Source: Pseudochelatococcus lubricantis (GTDB lineage: Bacteria > Pseudomonadota > Alphaproteobacteria > Rhizobiales > Beijerinckiaceae). From it: a stretch of 64,000 nucleotides of DNA. Position numbers and translations under genes: made by a program. The stretch covers positions 124,001-188,000 of the forward strand of contig NZ_JAASQI010000007.1 in the NCBI RefSeq assembly GCF_011762225.1, given 5' to 3'. Below, piece after piece: positions 1-8,748 of the stretch (positions are counted from its first letter, which is position 1; each line of letters starts with the position of its first letter). The notes under the pieces were generated by a model. The model worked only from the letters and a program-made list of their open reading frames with translations. It was not told the DNA's origin and did no database searches.

Positions 1-222
1 CAGCTTTCCGGTGTATCCACTTGCCGCCTAAAGACAGAAGCCGGAAACGCCGGGTAATCATGAAAAAAGTCAGCACACTCCGCTCCGACCATTGCGGAAG
101 CAGATATTTATATTGCCGAGAGAACTTATGCAACATATAAATAATACAGAAGCAAACTTTATGATAGTTATATTCTGCACTACTCTAAAATTACTATAAT
201 GTAAATTATTGAGCTGTTCTCG
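1..222. other. AT-rich leader region without a recognisable gene
   Basis: No supported coding sequence. The last 120 bases are clearly AT-rich compared with the rest of the window and lead into a DeoR-type relic. Possible promoter-like A/T runs exist, but no convincing paired -35/-10 could be chosen. Confidence 0.5.
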
Positions 223-543
223 ATGAAATGCTCTACAGCCGGCACGGCTTTGCCCTGTTTCGTGAAAGGCGGCAAGAACCGCAAGCTGGGCAGCGCCAAG
301 CTCAGCATCGCCCGCCAGCGAAACATCCTTTCACTCATCTCCGGCCGCGAGAGTATCGTCGCCGAAGACCTCGCCGGCCGTTTCGGGATCTTCCAGGAAA
401 CGATCCGGCGCGATATCCGCACCCTGAAGGAAACCGGCCAGGTGCGCTGCGTCCACGGCGCCGGTGAGGTCTCCATGCCGGATGCGAACATCCGGAGCAA
501 TTCCGCCATGAATACCCTATCCATGATCACCAACAGCCTATAA
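223..543 (+). pseudogene. DeoR-family regulator relic (HTH plus a short sensor-domain scrap)
   Basis: The 106-residue product carries a DeoR-type winged helix at about residues 28-80: RQRNILSLI, then VAEDLAGRFG, then TIRRDIRTLKETG, then RCVHGAGEV. Intact DeoR repressors are about 250 residues and continue into a sugar-phosphate-sensing domain. Here the frame jumps after the wing to NTLSMITNSL, which resembles the VxTNSL strand deep inside that domain, and then stops. This fits an internal deletion plus a C-terminal truncation rather than a native small regulator. No partner operon is left beside it. The HTH is intact, so residual DNA binding cannot be excluded. Confidence 0.6.
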
Positions 544-645
544 AGCGTTTTCAAGCAAAGCGGATACCGGCTTGCGTGAAGAAAGCGCGTAATATCAAAA
601 ACTTATAGAATTTCGGCGTTTCAATGGAATGTCGAAATGCTATAG
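541..645. repeat. Rhizobial-type extragenic repeat with terminal hairpin
   Basis: Begins with a GCGTTTTCAAGC / GGATACCGG block and ends with an imperfect hairpin whose arms are at 604-615 and 633-644 (11 of 12 bases pair). From memory, blocks of this composition recur between genes in Rhizobiaceae and Brucellaceae. It directly follows the stop of the DeoR relic and could act as a transcription stop or RNA-processing element. Confidence 0.5.
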
Positions 646-754
646 CCCACTGAAAACGACTGAAACACTGTCATTCAGGCAATAACAGCTTTTGCTAGGA
701 GCCTTGCATCAGCGGCCGCACAGGTACGGCGCAGCGAGAGGCCGGGGCAAGGCG

Positions 755-1792
755 ATGGGTTCATCGGAAATGACGATCCGCGACGTGGCGGCACGGGCAG
801 GATGCTCGATTGCCACCGTGAGCCGTGTCATCACCGGCAACGGCCCTGTGAGCGAGGACATGCGCAAGCGCGTGGTCCAGGCCGCTCTGGAGGTTGGCTT
901 CGCGATCGCGCGCGCCTTTCCCGAAACCCGTCCCATCATCAGCATTCTGATTCCCAGCCTGACCAATCCCGTCTTCGCCGTGGCTGTCGCCGGGGTCGAA
1001 CAGCGGGCACGGTCGGCGGGGCTGTCCACCGTCCTCGGTCAATCGAATTACGACCCCGCGCAAGAAGAGGAGATCGTGACCGCGCTGATCGGCGAACGTC
1101 CCGTCGGGATGATCATGACAGTCTGCGATCCCGTCTCCAGCGTGGCGCTTCAGCGCGTTCGCAAGGCCGGGCTGCCCGTCGTGACGATCTACAACGAAGG
1201 CACGCCCGAGGGTGTCGGCGCGGTGTCGGTCGACAATCGCGGCGCCGTCCGCCGGATGACCGAGGAACTTCTGGCGCTCGGCCATCGCAACATCCTTTTC
1301 GTCGGCGGCCGGTTCGTCTCCTCCGACCGGTCGGCCCGCCGCTACGAAGGCTACCGCGACGCGATGACCGCGGCAGGACTGCAAACTGCCCCGGCGATCG
1401 AAGTCGACTTCATCGACGCCACGAAAGACATCGACCTCACGGAAGTCATCGCCGACCACAGACCTACCGCGATCATCGCCTCGAACGATCTCCTGGCGGT
1501 GACGGTAATCGGCTCGTTGCGCCGTGCCGGCCTGTCCATCCCGGAAGATGTATCCGTCGTCGGTTTCGACGGGATCGACTTCGCCCGGCATGTCTCGCCC
1601 AGGCTTTCGACGATCCAGCAACCTTCCCAGGCCATGGGCACGCTCGCCGCTTCCCTGCTCCTGGATATGGCCGCAGGGCACAAGCCCCCGCAACAGCTGC
1701 GGCCCGACGTCATCCCGCTCAGCGGGGAGACAATCGCACCGCCCCGGCAGTGCGGATTATCGACAGTCAACCAACCTCCCAAACCAGCCTGA
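755..1792 (+). CDS. LacI-family transcriptional regulator
   Basis: A 345-residue DNA-binding regulator. The N-terminus has the LacI helix-turn-helix (MTIRDVAARAGCSIATVSRV) followed by the hinge helix. Residues from about 60 onward form a periplasmic-binding-protein-like effector domain with IIASNDLLAV and VSVVGFDGIDFA. ATG 755 was chosen over an upstream TTG at 692 because the HTH then starts within a few residues; ATG 770 is a second option. It lies 42 bases upstream of the solute-binding gene in the same direction, so it probably controls and is co-transcribed with the importer. The effector is unknown. A weak CTGAA/TTCAG inverted repeat at 660-678 could be an operator. Confidence 0.85.
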   Translation: MGSSEMTIRDVAARAGCSIATVSRVITGNGPVSEDMRKRVVQAALEVGFAIARAFPETRPIISILIPSLTNPVFAVAVAGVEQRARSAGLSTVLGQSNYDPAQEEEIVTALIGERPVGMIMTVCDPVSSVALQRVRKAGLPVVTIYNEGTPEGVGAVSVDNRGAVRRMTEELLALGHRNILFVGGRFVSSDRSARRYEGYRDAMTAAGLQTAPAIEVDFIDATKDIDLTEVIADHRPTAIIASNDLLAVTVIGSLRRAGLSIPEDVSVVGFDGIDFARHVSPRLSTIQQPSQAMGTLAASLLLDMAAGHKPPQQLRPDVIPLSGETIAPPRQCGLSTVNQPPKPA

Positions 1793-1834
1793 CTCCCACG
1801 CCAACCCAGTCCTCTTGATCGGAAGGTCCAGACC

Positions 1835-2848
1835 ATGAAAGCCAGCCTCCTCTCGCTCGGCCTTGCCGCCGCCCTGAGCGTCTTCACCCTCGTTCCGCTT
1901 CAGGCCAAGGCCGCTGACGCGATCTGCTACAACTGCCCGCCGGAATGGGCGAACTGGGGCGAGATGCTGAACCGCATCCGCGCCGATCTCGGTATCGATA
2001 TCCCGGGCGACAACAAGAATTCCGGCCAGGCCATCGCCCAGATCATCGCCGAAAAGGCAAGTCCCGTGGCCGATATCGCCTATCTCGGCATCAATGCCGG
2101 CATTTCCGCCGCCCAGCAGGATCTGGTCGAGGCCTGGAAACCGGCCCGCTTCGACGAGATTCCGGCAGGCCTGAAGCACCCCGACGGCCGCTGGTGGGCC
2201 GTTCATCAGGGGACGCTCGGCTTTTTCGTCAATGTCGACGCCCTGGGCGGCACGCCGGTGCCCGCTTGCTGGGCCGACCTGAAGAAGCCCGAATACAAGG
2301 GTCTGGTCGGCTATCTCGACCCGACTTCCGCGGCCGTCGGCTATGTCTCCGCCGTTGCCGTCAACACGGCGCTCGGCGGCTCGCTCGACAACTTCACCCC
2401 TGCCATCGACTACTTCAAGGCGCTGGCCGGCAACGGCGCGATCGCGACCAAGCAGACATCCTACGCCCGCGTCGTTTCCGGCGAGTTTCCGATCCTGCTG
2501 GACTACGATTTCAACGCCTATCGCGCCAAATACACCGAGAACGGAAACTTCCAGTTCGTTCTGCCCTGCGAAGGCTCGGTCACCTTCCCCTACGTCATGA
2601 CCCTGGTAAAGGGCGCCCCGCACGCCGAGGCGGCGAAGAAGGTGCTTGATTACCTGCTTTCGGACAAAGGCCAGCTTTTCTGGAGCACCGCCTATCTGCG
2701 CCCCGCGCTGCCGGTCGAGATGCCGCAGGAAATCGCCGGGAAGTTCCTGCCGGCGAGCGAATACGAGCGCGCCAAGGCCATTGACTGGGCGCAGGCGCAG
2801 GCCGCGCAGGCCGCATTCTCCCAGCGCTACCTGTCTGAAGCGCGCTGA
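1835..2848 (+). CDS. ABC transporter periplasmic solute-binding protein (family 1/6, Fe3+/putrescine-like)
   Basis: 337 residues. A Sec signal peptide occupies residues 1 to about 27, ending at AKAAD. The body has the family fold seen in ferric-iron, thiamine and polyamine binding proteins, with GTLGFFVNVDAL, CWADLKKPEYKGLVGYLDP and a C-terminal region ending RALPVEMP-like. The mature N-terminus has an unusual CYNCPPEWANW segment. A GGAAGG ribosome site sits 7-8 bases before the ATG. It is the first structural gene of a transporter operon (permease, permease, ATPase) that ends with a GpdQ-like phosphodiesterase. I infer that the ligand is a phosphodiester or phosphorylated compound rather than iron. 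Family is clear, substrate is not. Confidence 0.85.
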   Translation: MKASLLSLGLAAALSVFTLVPLQAKAADAICYNCPPEWANWGEMLNRIRADLGIDIPGDNKNSGQAIAQIIAEKASPVADIAYLGINAGISAAQQDLVEAWKPARFDEIPAGLKHPDGRWWAVHQGTLGFFVNVDALGGTPVPACWADLKKPEYKGLVGYLDPTSAAVGYVSAVAVNTALGGSLDNFTPAIDYFKALAGNGAIATKQTSYARVVSGEFPILLDYDFNAYRAKYTENGNFQFVLPCEGSVTFPYVMTLVKGAPHAEAAKKVLDYLLSDKGQLFWSTAYLRPALPVEMPQEIAGKFLPASEYERAKAIDWAQAQAAQAAFSQRYLSEAR

Positions 2849-2913
2849 CGGCCAACGTTGCCGGGGGAGGAGCGCGCTCCCCCGGCATCGCCCCTCACCG
2901 ACCGGAGGCTCCC

Positions 2914-3726
2914 GTGCGCAGCAGACATTTCGACTTGTTGCTGATATTGCCGGCGGCGATTTTCACGCTGGCCTTTCTCATCCTTCCCCTCGCGCGGCTG
3001 ACACTTGAGGCCGGGAGCGGACCGGGCGGCCTGGCGGGCTTCTTCGTCATCCTGACCGAAGCGCGCTTTCGCAACAGCCTGATCGTCACGCTGGTGCTGG
3101 CGATCGTCACCACGGTCGCGACACTCGCGGTCGCCACGGTCGCGGCGCAGACGCTCGCCCACAGGAAGTTCCCGGGGCGCGGCCTGCTGCTGTCGATGCT
3201 GACCTTCCCCCTCGCCTTTCCCGGCGTGGTGGTGGGCTTCATGATCATCCTTTTCGGCGGCCGGCTCGGACTCGTGGGCAGCGTCACGAAAAGCCTGATC
3301 GGCACCAACGTCGTTTTCGCCTATTCGTTGTTCGGCCTGTTTCTCGGCTACCTTTATTTTTCGGTGCCGCGCGTGTTGCTGACCATTCTCGCAGCCGCCG
3401 AAAAGCTCGACCCGTCGCTGGTCGAGGCGGCGCGTTCCCTCGGCGCCGGCCCGGTCGCGATCCAGCGCGATGTGGTGCTGCCCGCCCTGTTTCCGGCCAT
3501 GTACACCGGCGGCGCGCTGTGTTTCGCCACGGCGATGGGCGCCTTCGGCACCGCCTTCACGCTGGCAACCAACATCGATGTCGTGCCCATGCTGATCTAT
3601 ACCGAGTTCACGCTGGCCACCAACGCCAGCATGGCCGCCGCCATCTCCATCGCTCTCGGACTCATCACCTGGGCCGCGCTCGTCGTCGCCCGCAGCCGCG
3701 CCATGCGCGACGTGAACGGAGGCTGA
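2914..3726 (+). CDS. ABC transporter permease (first of pair)
   Basis: 270-residue inner-membrane protein with about six hydrophobic segments and the binding-protein-dependent transport EAA loop (LVEAARSLGAGPVAIQRDVVLP, around residues 168-190) that docks on the ATPase. The GTG start at 2914 is preceded by CGGAGG, six bases upstream. It sits 65 bases after the solute-binding gene and one base before the second permease, so the two permeases should form a heterodimer. Similarity is to the CysT/PotB/FbpB-type superfamily. Substrate follows that of the binding protein and is unproven. Confidence 0.85.
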   Translation: MRSRHFDLLLILPAAIFTLAFLILPLARLTLEAGSGPGGLAGFFVILTEARFRNSLIVTLVLAIVTTVATLAVATVAAQTLAHRKFPGRGLLLSMLTFPLAFPGVVVGFMIILFGGRLGLVGSVTKSLIGTNVVFAYSLFGLFLGYLYFSVPRVLLTILAAAEKLDPSLVEAARSLGAGPVAIQRDVVLPALFPAMYTGGALCFATAMGAFGTAFTLATNIDVVPMLIYTEFTLATNASMAAAISIALGLITWAALVVARSRAMRDVNGG

Positions 3727-3727
3727 C

Positions 3728-4522
3728 ATGCGCATTCGCTGGACCACCTGCGCCGGGATCGTCATCACGGCCCTGCTCACCCTGTTCCTGATCGTTCCTG
3801 TGCTGCTGTCGGTATATGCCGGCCTGACCGTCAACTACGCACGCGGCATTTCGGCGGGCTTCACCCTCGACTGGGTCCGGCAGGTCTGGGGGCTCTATTC
3901 GGACACCGTCCTGCGCAGCCTCGTCGTCGCGCTGCTGACGCTCATCCTGACGCTGCTGATCGGCGTGCCCGGCGCCTATGCGCTGGTGCGCCGGGGCGGC
4001 CGCTTCGCCCGCATCGTCGAGGAGATCGTGACGCTGCCCGTCGCAATTCCGGGTCTGGCGCTCGCGCTCGCCATGATCCTTCTCTACGGCGGCTTCGGTG
4101 CGTTCCGGCAATCCACGCTGTTCGTCGTGATCGGGCACGTGCTCTTCACGCTGCCTTTCATGATGCGCTCGGTCATCGCCATTCTCGAAACCATCGACTG
4201 GCGGACGCTGGATGAAGGCGCGGCCAGCCTCGGTTCCCCGGCGTGGCGGCGTTTCGTGGATGTGATCCTGCCGAACGTGCGCCCCGGCATCGTGGCGGGC
4301 GCGCTCACCGTCGTCACCCTGTCCATCGGCGAATTCAACCTGACTTGGATGATGCATACGCCGATGACCAAGACCCTGCCCGTGGGGCTGGCCGATGCCT
4401 ATGCGTCGATGCGTCTCGAAATCGCATCCGCCTATACGCTCGTCTTCCTCGTCATGGTGATCCCTCTGCTCGTCGGCGTGCAGGCCGTTGCGGACCTCTC
4501 GGAGAAACGGACAAAGTCATGA
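3728..4522 (+). CDS. ABC transporter permease (second of pair)
   Basis: 264-residue inner-membrane permease of the PotC/FbpB-like type. Hydrophobic segments begin at residue 8. The EAA loop is LDEGAASLGSPAWRRFVDVI at roughly residues 159-178. The last bases overlap the ATPase gene in an ATGA arrangement (4519-4522), which indicates translational coupling. With the preceding permease it would form the membrane channel of the LacI-controlled importer. Confidence 0.86.
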   Translation: MRIRWTTCAGIVITALLTLFLIVPVLLSVYAGLTVNYARGISAGFTLDWVRQVWGLYSDTVLRSLVVALLTLILTLLIGVPGAYALVRRGGRFARIVEEIVTLPVAIPGLALALAMILLYGGFGAFRQSTLFVVIGHVLFTLPFMMRSVIAILETIDWRTLDEGAASLGSPAWRRFVDVILPNVRPGIVAGALTVVTLSIGEFNLTWMMHTPMTKTLPVGLADAYASMRLEIASAYTLVFLVMVIPLLVGVQAVADLSEKRTKS

Positions 4523-5598
4523 ACGCCCACACCGCAAACCCGACGGCTGCCCGGCGCGGCTCGTCCATAACCACCCGCCGGCTGTCCAAGACGTTCAACG
4601 GCGTCACCGTGCTCCAGCCCACCGATCTCGAAATCCCCGCGGGCGAGATCCTCGTGCTGCTCGGGCCGTCCGGCTGCGGCAAGACCACGCTGCTGCGGCT
4701 GATCGCCGGCCTCGAACAGCCCGACGGCCCCGACATGATCCGCTTCGACGGCGAGGATGTCGGCGGCGTGCCCATCGAGAAGCGCAATGTCGGCATGGTG
4801 TTCCAGTCCTACGCCCTGTTCCCGAACATGACGGTTGCTGAAAACGTCGCCTACGGCCTGAAAATCCGCAGGATCGGGCGTGCGCAGCGCGAGGCTGAAA
4901 CCCGCCGCCTGCTGGCGCTCGTGGGCATGGACGAATATGCGGATCGCCGCATCTCGGCCATCTCGGGCGGGCAGCGCCAGCGCACCGCGCTGGCCCGCGC
5001 CCTTGCCATCAAGCCGCGCGTCCTGCTCCTCGACGAGCCGCTCGCCGCGCTCGACGCCGTGCTGCGCGAGCGCCTGCGGGTCGAAATCGGCCTGCTGCTG
5101 CGCGAATTCGGCATCACGGCCGTCTATGTAACCCACGATCAGGCCGAGGCCATGGCCATCGGTGACCGCATCGCCGTCATGCAGCGCGGGCGCATTGCCC
5201 AGATCGGCGCGCCGCAGACGATCTACCACCGCCCCGCCAACGACTTCGTGGCCGATTTCGTCGGCACCATGAACCGGCTCGAAGGGCGCGTGGCCGGCGG
5301 GGTGCTGGCCATCGAGGGCGACGGCACCCACGCGCGCCTGGACGTCGGCGGCCCCGATCGCACGGCCGCGATCTGCTTCCGTCCCGAAGCCGCGCGGCTG
5401 TCGGCCGGTGAGGCCGCCGTTGCGGCGCGCGTCGTCGCCTCGACCTTTTTCGGTGCCACGCAACGTCTCGTCGCCGAGGTCGCGCCGGGCCGCAGGTTGC
5501 AGCTCGACCTGTCGTCCAGCCTGTCCTTCACGCCCGGCCAGATCGTCGCTTTCGATATCGATCCGCAGGCGATCATCGAGTTCCAGCAAGAAGCCTGA
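4519..5598 (+). CDS. ABC transporter ATP-binding protein with TOBE-type C-terminus
   Basis: 359-residue nucleotide-binding subunit. Walker A is GPSGCGKTT (residues 49-57). The Q-loop is VFQSYALFP, the signature is SGGQRQRTALARAL and Walker B is VLLLDEPLAALD. The H-loop is VYVTHDQAEAMAIGD. About 110 residues beyond the ATPase core form a TOBE-like regulatory domain, as in PotA/FbpC/UgpC. The start at 4519 was chosen over a longer open frame because it overlaps the permease stop by four bases and places the ATPase core correctly. It powers the importer encoded just upstream. Confidence 0.9.
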   Translation: MNAHTANPTAARRGSSITTRRLSKTFNGVTVLQPTDLEIPAGEILVLLGPSGCGKTTLLRLIAGLEQPDGPDMIRFDGEDVGGVPIEKRNVGMVFQSYALFPNMTVAENVAYGLKIRRIGRAQREAETRRLLALVGMDEYADRRISAISGGQRQRTALARALAIKPRVLLLDEPLAALDAVLRERLRVEIGLLLREFGITAVYVTHDQAEAMAIGDRIAVMQRGRIAQIGAPQTIYHRPANDFVADFVGTMNRLEGRVAGGVLAIEGDGTHARLDVGGPDRTAAICFRPEAARLSAGEAAVAARVVASTFFGATQRLVAEVAPGRRLQLDLSSSLSFTPGQIVAFDIDPQAIIEFQQEA

Positions 5599-5601
5599 TC
5601 A

Positions 5602-6438
5602 ATGCTCATCGCCCAGATTTCAGACCTGCATATTCGGCCCGGCGGCCAACTCGCCTACGGTATCTCCGAAACCAATCTCCTCGCCGAACACGCGATCCAC
5701 GCGCTGCTGCGCCTCAACCCGGCGCCGGATTGCGTTCTTGTGACCGGCGACCTCACCGATTGCGGGAGGGACGACGAATACGAGATCGTATCCGGGTTGC
5801 TGTCCCGGCTGCCCATGCCCGTCTACGCCATTCCGGGAAACCACGACAGGCGGGAGCCGTTCCGGCGCACCTTCCGGGCCGCCGGGTATCTTCCCTCTGC
5901 GGGCCCGCTCAACTACGCCGTGCGGTGCGGTCCGGTGCGCATCGTCGCCCTCGACAGTCTGGTGCAGGGCGAAAGCCATGGCGCGCTGCTGCCCGAGACG
6001 CTGGCGTTTCTGGAGCGCGCGCTCGCGGAGGCTCCGGAAGCGCCGACGCTTGTCATGCTGCACCATCCTCCCTTCGAAACCGGCATCGGCCATATGGACA
6101 GGGCACGCCTTTTCGACGGCGCGGAGGAACTGGAGCGCCTTGTCAGAAGGAACCCCCAGGTGCAGCGCGTTCTCTGCGGACACGTGCATCGTTCGATCCA
6201 GCAGTTGTTCGGCGGAACGCTATGCCAGATCGCGCCGTCCGTGGGCCATCAGGTCGCCCTCGACCTGCATGCCGATGCGCCGTCGTGCTTCATCCTGGAA
6301 CCGCCTGAGCTTCTGCTGCATCGGCTTGCCGGCAACCGGATCGTCACCCACACGGCCAAGATAGACAGGGCACCCGGTCCGTTCCCGTTCATATTGCCCG
6401 ACGACTACCCCGGCCGCCGCCCGGATGCGGTCCCGTAG
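5602..6438 (+). CDS. Calcineurin-like phosphodiesterase, GpdQ/CpdA type
   Basis: 278-residue binuclear metallophosphoesterase. Metal ligands are visible as D8-x-H10, D50 in VTGDLTD, N80-H81-D82 in GNHD, H155 in LHHPP, and H194/H196 in CGHVH. Length and motif spacing match the glycerophosphodiesterase GpdQ and the cyclic-nucleotide phosphodiesterase CpdA. It has no signal peptide, so it acts in the cytoplasm. It starts three bases after the ATPase stop, as the last gene of the importer operon. This placement argues that it hydrolyses the imported compound (for example a glycerophosphodiester) rather than serving in cAMP signalling. The substrate is inferred only. Confidence 0.85.
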   Translation: MLIAQISDLHIRPGGQLAYGISETNLLAEHAIHALLRLNPAPDCVLVTGDLTDCGRDDEYEIVSGLLSRLPMPVYAIPGNHDRREPFRRTFRAAGYLPSAGPLNYAVRCGPVRIVALDSLVQGESHGALLPETLAFLERALAEAPEAPTLVMLHHPPFETGIGHMDRARLFDGAEELERLVRRNPQVQRVLCGHVHRSIQQLFGGTLCQIAPSVGHQVALDLHADAPSCFILEPPELLLHRLAGNRIVTHTAKIDRAPGPFPFILPDDYPGRRPDAVP

Positions 6439-6469
6439 GCAGCGCGGCCATCTCGATCGCACGCCGGAA

Positions 6470-7366
6470 TTACGTCCCGAACGAACTGTTCCGGAACAAC
6501 TCGCTGAGCCGCCGGGCGGCTGACGACAACCGGCGTTCCTTGTGCTTCAGGATGGTGAACTTGCGTGACGGCAACGGTATGTCGAGTACCGTGACCGTGC
6601 CGTTCCCGATGAAAGGCTCGACAACCGCTCTGGAAAGGGCCGCGGCGGCCCCGCTGGAGAGAATTCCCTTCAGAACGGCCTCGTTCGACGGCAGGGTCAA
6701 CAGAACCTTGAGTTCGGAGACATCGATGCAAAACGCCTGCAACGCTGCCTCGAATTCCGAACGTGTGCCGGAACCGGGCTCCCGCATGATCCAGGCAAGC
6801 TCCCTGATGGTGTCGACAACCGGCAGTTTCCCTGCCGGCGCAAGCTTGCAGCCCGACGGCACCACGACGACGAGTTGATCGAGAGCGATCGTTTGCGCCG
6901 CGATGGCCGGCTCATCGATGGTGCCTTCGATGAACCCCAGTTCGGCAGTGCCCTCGACGACAGCACGGGTGACGGTCATCGTATTGCCGACTGTAAGACT
7001 GAGTTCTATTTCCGGATAGACGTCGCGAAAACGAAGGAGTCTCTGTGGCAGCCAGTAATTAGCGATTGTCTGGCTTGCGTGAATATCGATATGCCCTCTC
7101 TTGAGATTACCGAGATCGCCCAGAACGAGTTCCGCGGCTCGTACGCGGGCAAGCGTTTCCTTCGCTTCCTTGAGAAAGGTTTGCCCGTCGCGCGTCAGTT
7201 CGATGCCGCGGCCAACCCGCTCGAACAGACGTACGTTGTAGAAAGACTCAAGCGTCTTGATAGAGGCGCTGACAGCCGATGGCGTTAAGCCAAGCGCGGA
7301 GGCGGCGCGTGTGAGATGCTCGCGCTCCGCGACCGCGACAAAGATGGTGAGCTGCTCAAAAGTCAT
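6470..7366 (-). CDS. LysR-family transcriptional regulator (YeiE/CbbR-like)
   Basis: 298 residues. The N-terminal winged HTH is MTFEQLTIFVAVAEREHLTR through SAVSASIKTLE at residues 1-60. The effector domain from about residue 90 includes GNTMTVTRAVVEGTAELGFIEG and VVPSGCKLAP. It is divergent from a YeiH-type membrane protein at 7472, the same pairing as yeiE-yeiH in enterobacteria. It therefore most likely activates that neighbour. It converges with the phosphodiesterase gene with 31 bases between. Confidence 0.88.
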   Translation of the reverse strand: MTFEQLTIFVAVAEREHLTRAASALGLTPSAVSASIKTLESFYNVRLFERVGRGIELTRDGQTFLKEAKETLARVRAAELVLGDLGNLKRGHIDIHASQTIANYWLPQRLLRFRDVYPEIELSLTVGNTMTVTRAVVEGTAELGFIEGTIDEPAIAAQTIALDQLVVVVPSGCKLAPAGKLPVVDTIRELAWIMREPGSGTRSEFEAALQAFCIDVSELKVLLTLPSNEAVLKGILSSGAAAALSRAVVEPFIGNGTVTVLDIPLPSRKFTILKHKERRLSSAARRLSELFRNSSFGT

Positions 7367-7471
7367 GGCAAACCGTTCGGTTTCGTCAAACAGAATGTAT
7401 CATTTTTCTCGATAGATATATTTTTTTAACAATGCAATATATTTCAAGTCAGTCAAAAACATACGAAATTT
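7367..7471. promoter_or_regulatory. Divergent LysR/YeiH control region
   Basis: A 105-base, strongly AT-rich gap between divergent start codons. It contains several overlapping T-N11-A windows, the loose consensus for LysR binding, so no single operator can be picked. Both promoters must lie here or in the adjoining coding ends. Confidence 0.5.
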
Positions 7472-8482
7472 ATGATATTTATCATGAAATATAAAAAACT
7501 TCTAACTGGTCTGTCCGCTTGCGTATTTATCACGATTTCAGCTATCTTCCTTGCGAATATTGAATTCATATTTCTTGGATTTACCTGGATTGATAGTATT
7601 ATCCTATCGATCCTGCTTGGAACGGCAATCCATACAATCTGGAAAATTCCGCCCTGCTGGCTCCCCGGGGTGCAATTCGCCGCCAAATGGCCTCTGGAAA
7701 TCGCCATTGTGCTTCTCGGCGCCTCGACCAGCATTACAGCGATTGTGGATGCCGGCCTCGCCATGGTCGGCGCAGTGATGACGGTTGTCGTCATGACGCT
7801 GTCGGCAGGCTATGGCATCGGTCGAATGCTCGGACTGCCGCGGCGGGTGGCGATACTCGTCGCTTGCGGAAACGCCATCTGCGGCAATTCCGCGATCGCC
7901 GCCGCCGCCCCCGTGATCGGCGCGAAGGGCGAAGAAGTGACCGCTTCCATCACATTCACGGCCGCCCTGGGCATCCCGGTCGTGGTGCTGCTGCCGCTGA
8001 CATTCCCGCTTCTCCATCTCACACAGTGGCAATACGGCGTCATCGCCGGCATGGTGCTCTATGCGGTGCCGCAGGTGCTGGCGGCCACCATACCCATTGG
8101 CCAGGCAAGCGCCGAGATCGGCATCCTGGTGAAGCTTATACGTGTTCTCATGCTTGGTCCCGTGATCGCCTGCCTCGGCCTGATGCGCGGCCGTGCCGGG
8201 GGGCAGGCGGGAGCCCGCGCGGTGCCGGTTCCGTGGTGCGTCATCGGTTTTGCCGTGCTGATGACGGCGCGGTCGCTGAACCTCGTTCCCGAAGCACTGC
8301 TTTCGCCGCTCAGTCACCTGTCGTCCGGCCTCACCAATCTTTCCATGGCGGCGCTGGGCCTGTCCGTCAATCTTCGCACCGTTCTCTCTTCGGGCGGAAG
8401 AGTGCTCGCCGCCGGCGGCCTGTCCCTCATCACCCTCGCGGTGCTGAGCGCCACCGCCGTCGCCCTCCTCTCCGCGCCGTAA
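7472..8482 (+). CDS. YeiH/UPF0324-family inner-membrane protein (putative sulfate or anion exporter)
   Basis: 336-residue polytopic membrane protein with about ten hydrophobic segments. The family hallmark stretch is AAKWPLEIAIVLLGASTS, followed by ACGNAICGNSAIAAAAPVIGA near residues 130-150 and by LGLSVNLRTV near the end. Members are annotated as putative sulfate exporters, but the function is poorly proven. The ATG at 7472 and another at 7484 are both possible. The first 55 codons are markedly AT-rich compared with the rest of the gene. Regulation by the divergent LysR is likely. Confidence 0.82.
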   Translation: MIFIMKYKKLLTGLSACVFITISAIFLANIEFIFLGFTWIDSIILSILLGTAIHTIWKIPPCWLPGVQFAAKWPLEIAIVLLGASTSITAIVDAGLAMVGAVMTVVVMTLSAGYGIGRMLGLPRRVAILVACGNAICGNSAIAAAAPVIGAKGEEVTASITFTAALGIPVVVLLPLTFPLLHLTQWQYGVIAGMVLYAVPQVLAATIPIGQASAEIGILVKLIRVLMLGPVIACLGLMRGRAGGQAGARAVPVPWCVIGFAVLMTARSLNLVPEALLSPLSHLSSGLTNLSMAALGLSVNLRTVLSSGGRVLAAGGLSLITLAVLSATAVALLSAP

Positions 8483-8508
8483 CGAACAGAGCAACAACCG
8501 GCACGTCC

Positions 8509-8748
8509 CTATTCCATCAGAAAGGCGACGAACCGGTGGATTTCCGAGTTCGGCGGTGTCTTCGCCGGTATGATGACGTAAATGTCCTTCGCCAGCGCCG
8601 CGTCCTCGATTTCGATCGCGTGGAGACGCCCGTCCCTTACCTCGTTGGTCACGGAGGCATCGAGCACGATGGAAATGCCAAGGGAAGCCGCGACGGCGTG
8701 CTTGACCGCGTCGGTGGGGCCGAGGTTCTGGGTGACGGTCAGGCGATC
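8509..8748 (-). pseudogene. LysR regulator relic, C-terminal effector-domain fragment
   Basis: About 78 residues that read as the last part of a LysR effector domain: LGPTDAVKHAVAASLGISIV, then VRDGRLHAIEI, then IHRFVAFLME before the stop. No HTH part exists. Upstream the frame continues without a stop into a ferric-reductase-like fragment. The boundary falls near a tandem 7-base repeat CGATCGG (three copies, 8744-8764), a likely deletion or recombination junction. Confidence 0.6.
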
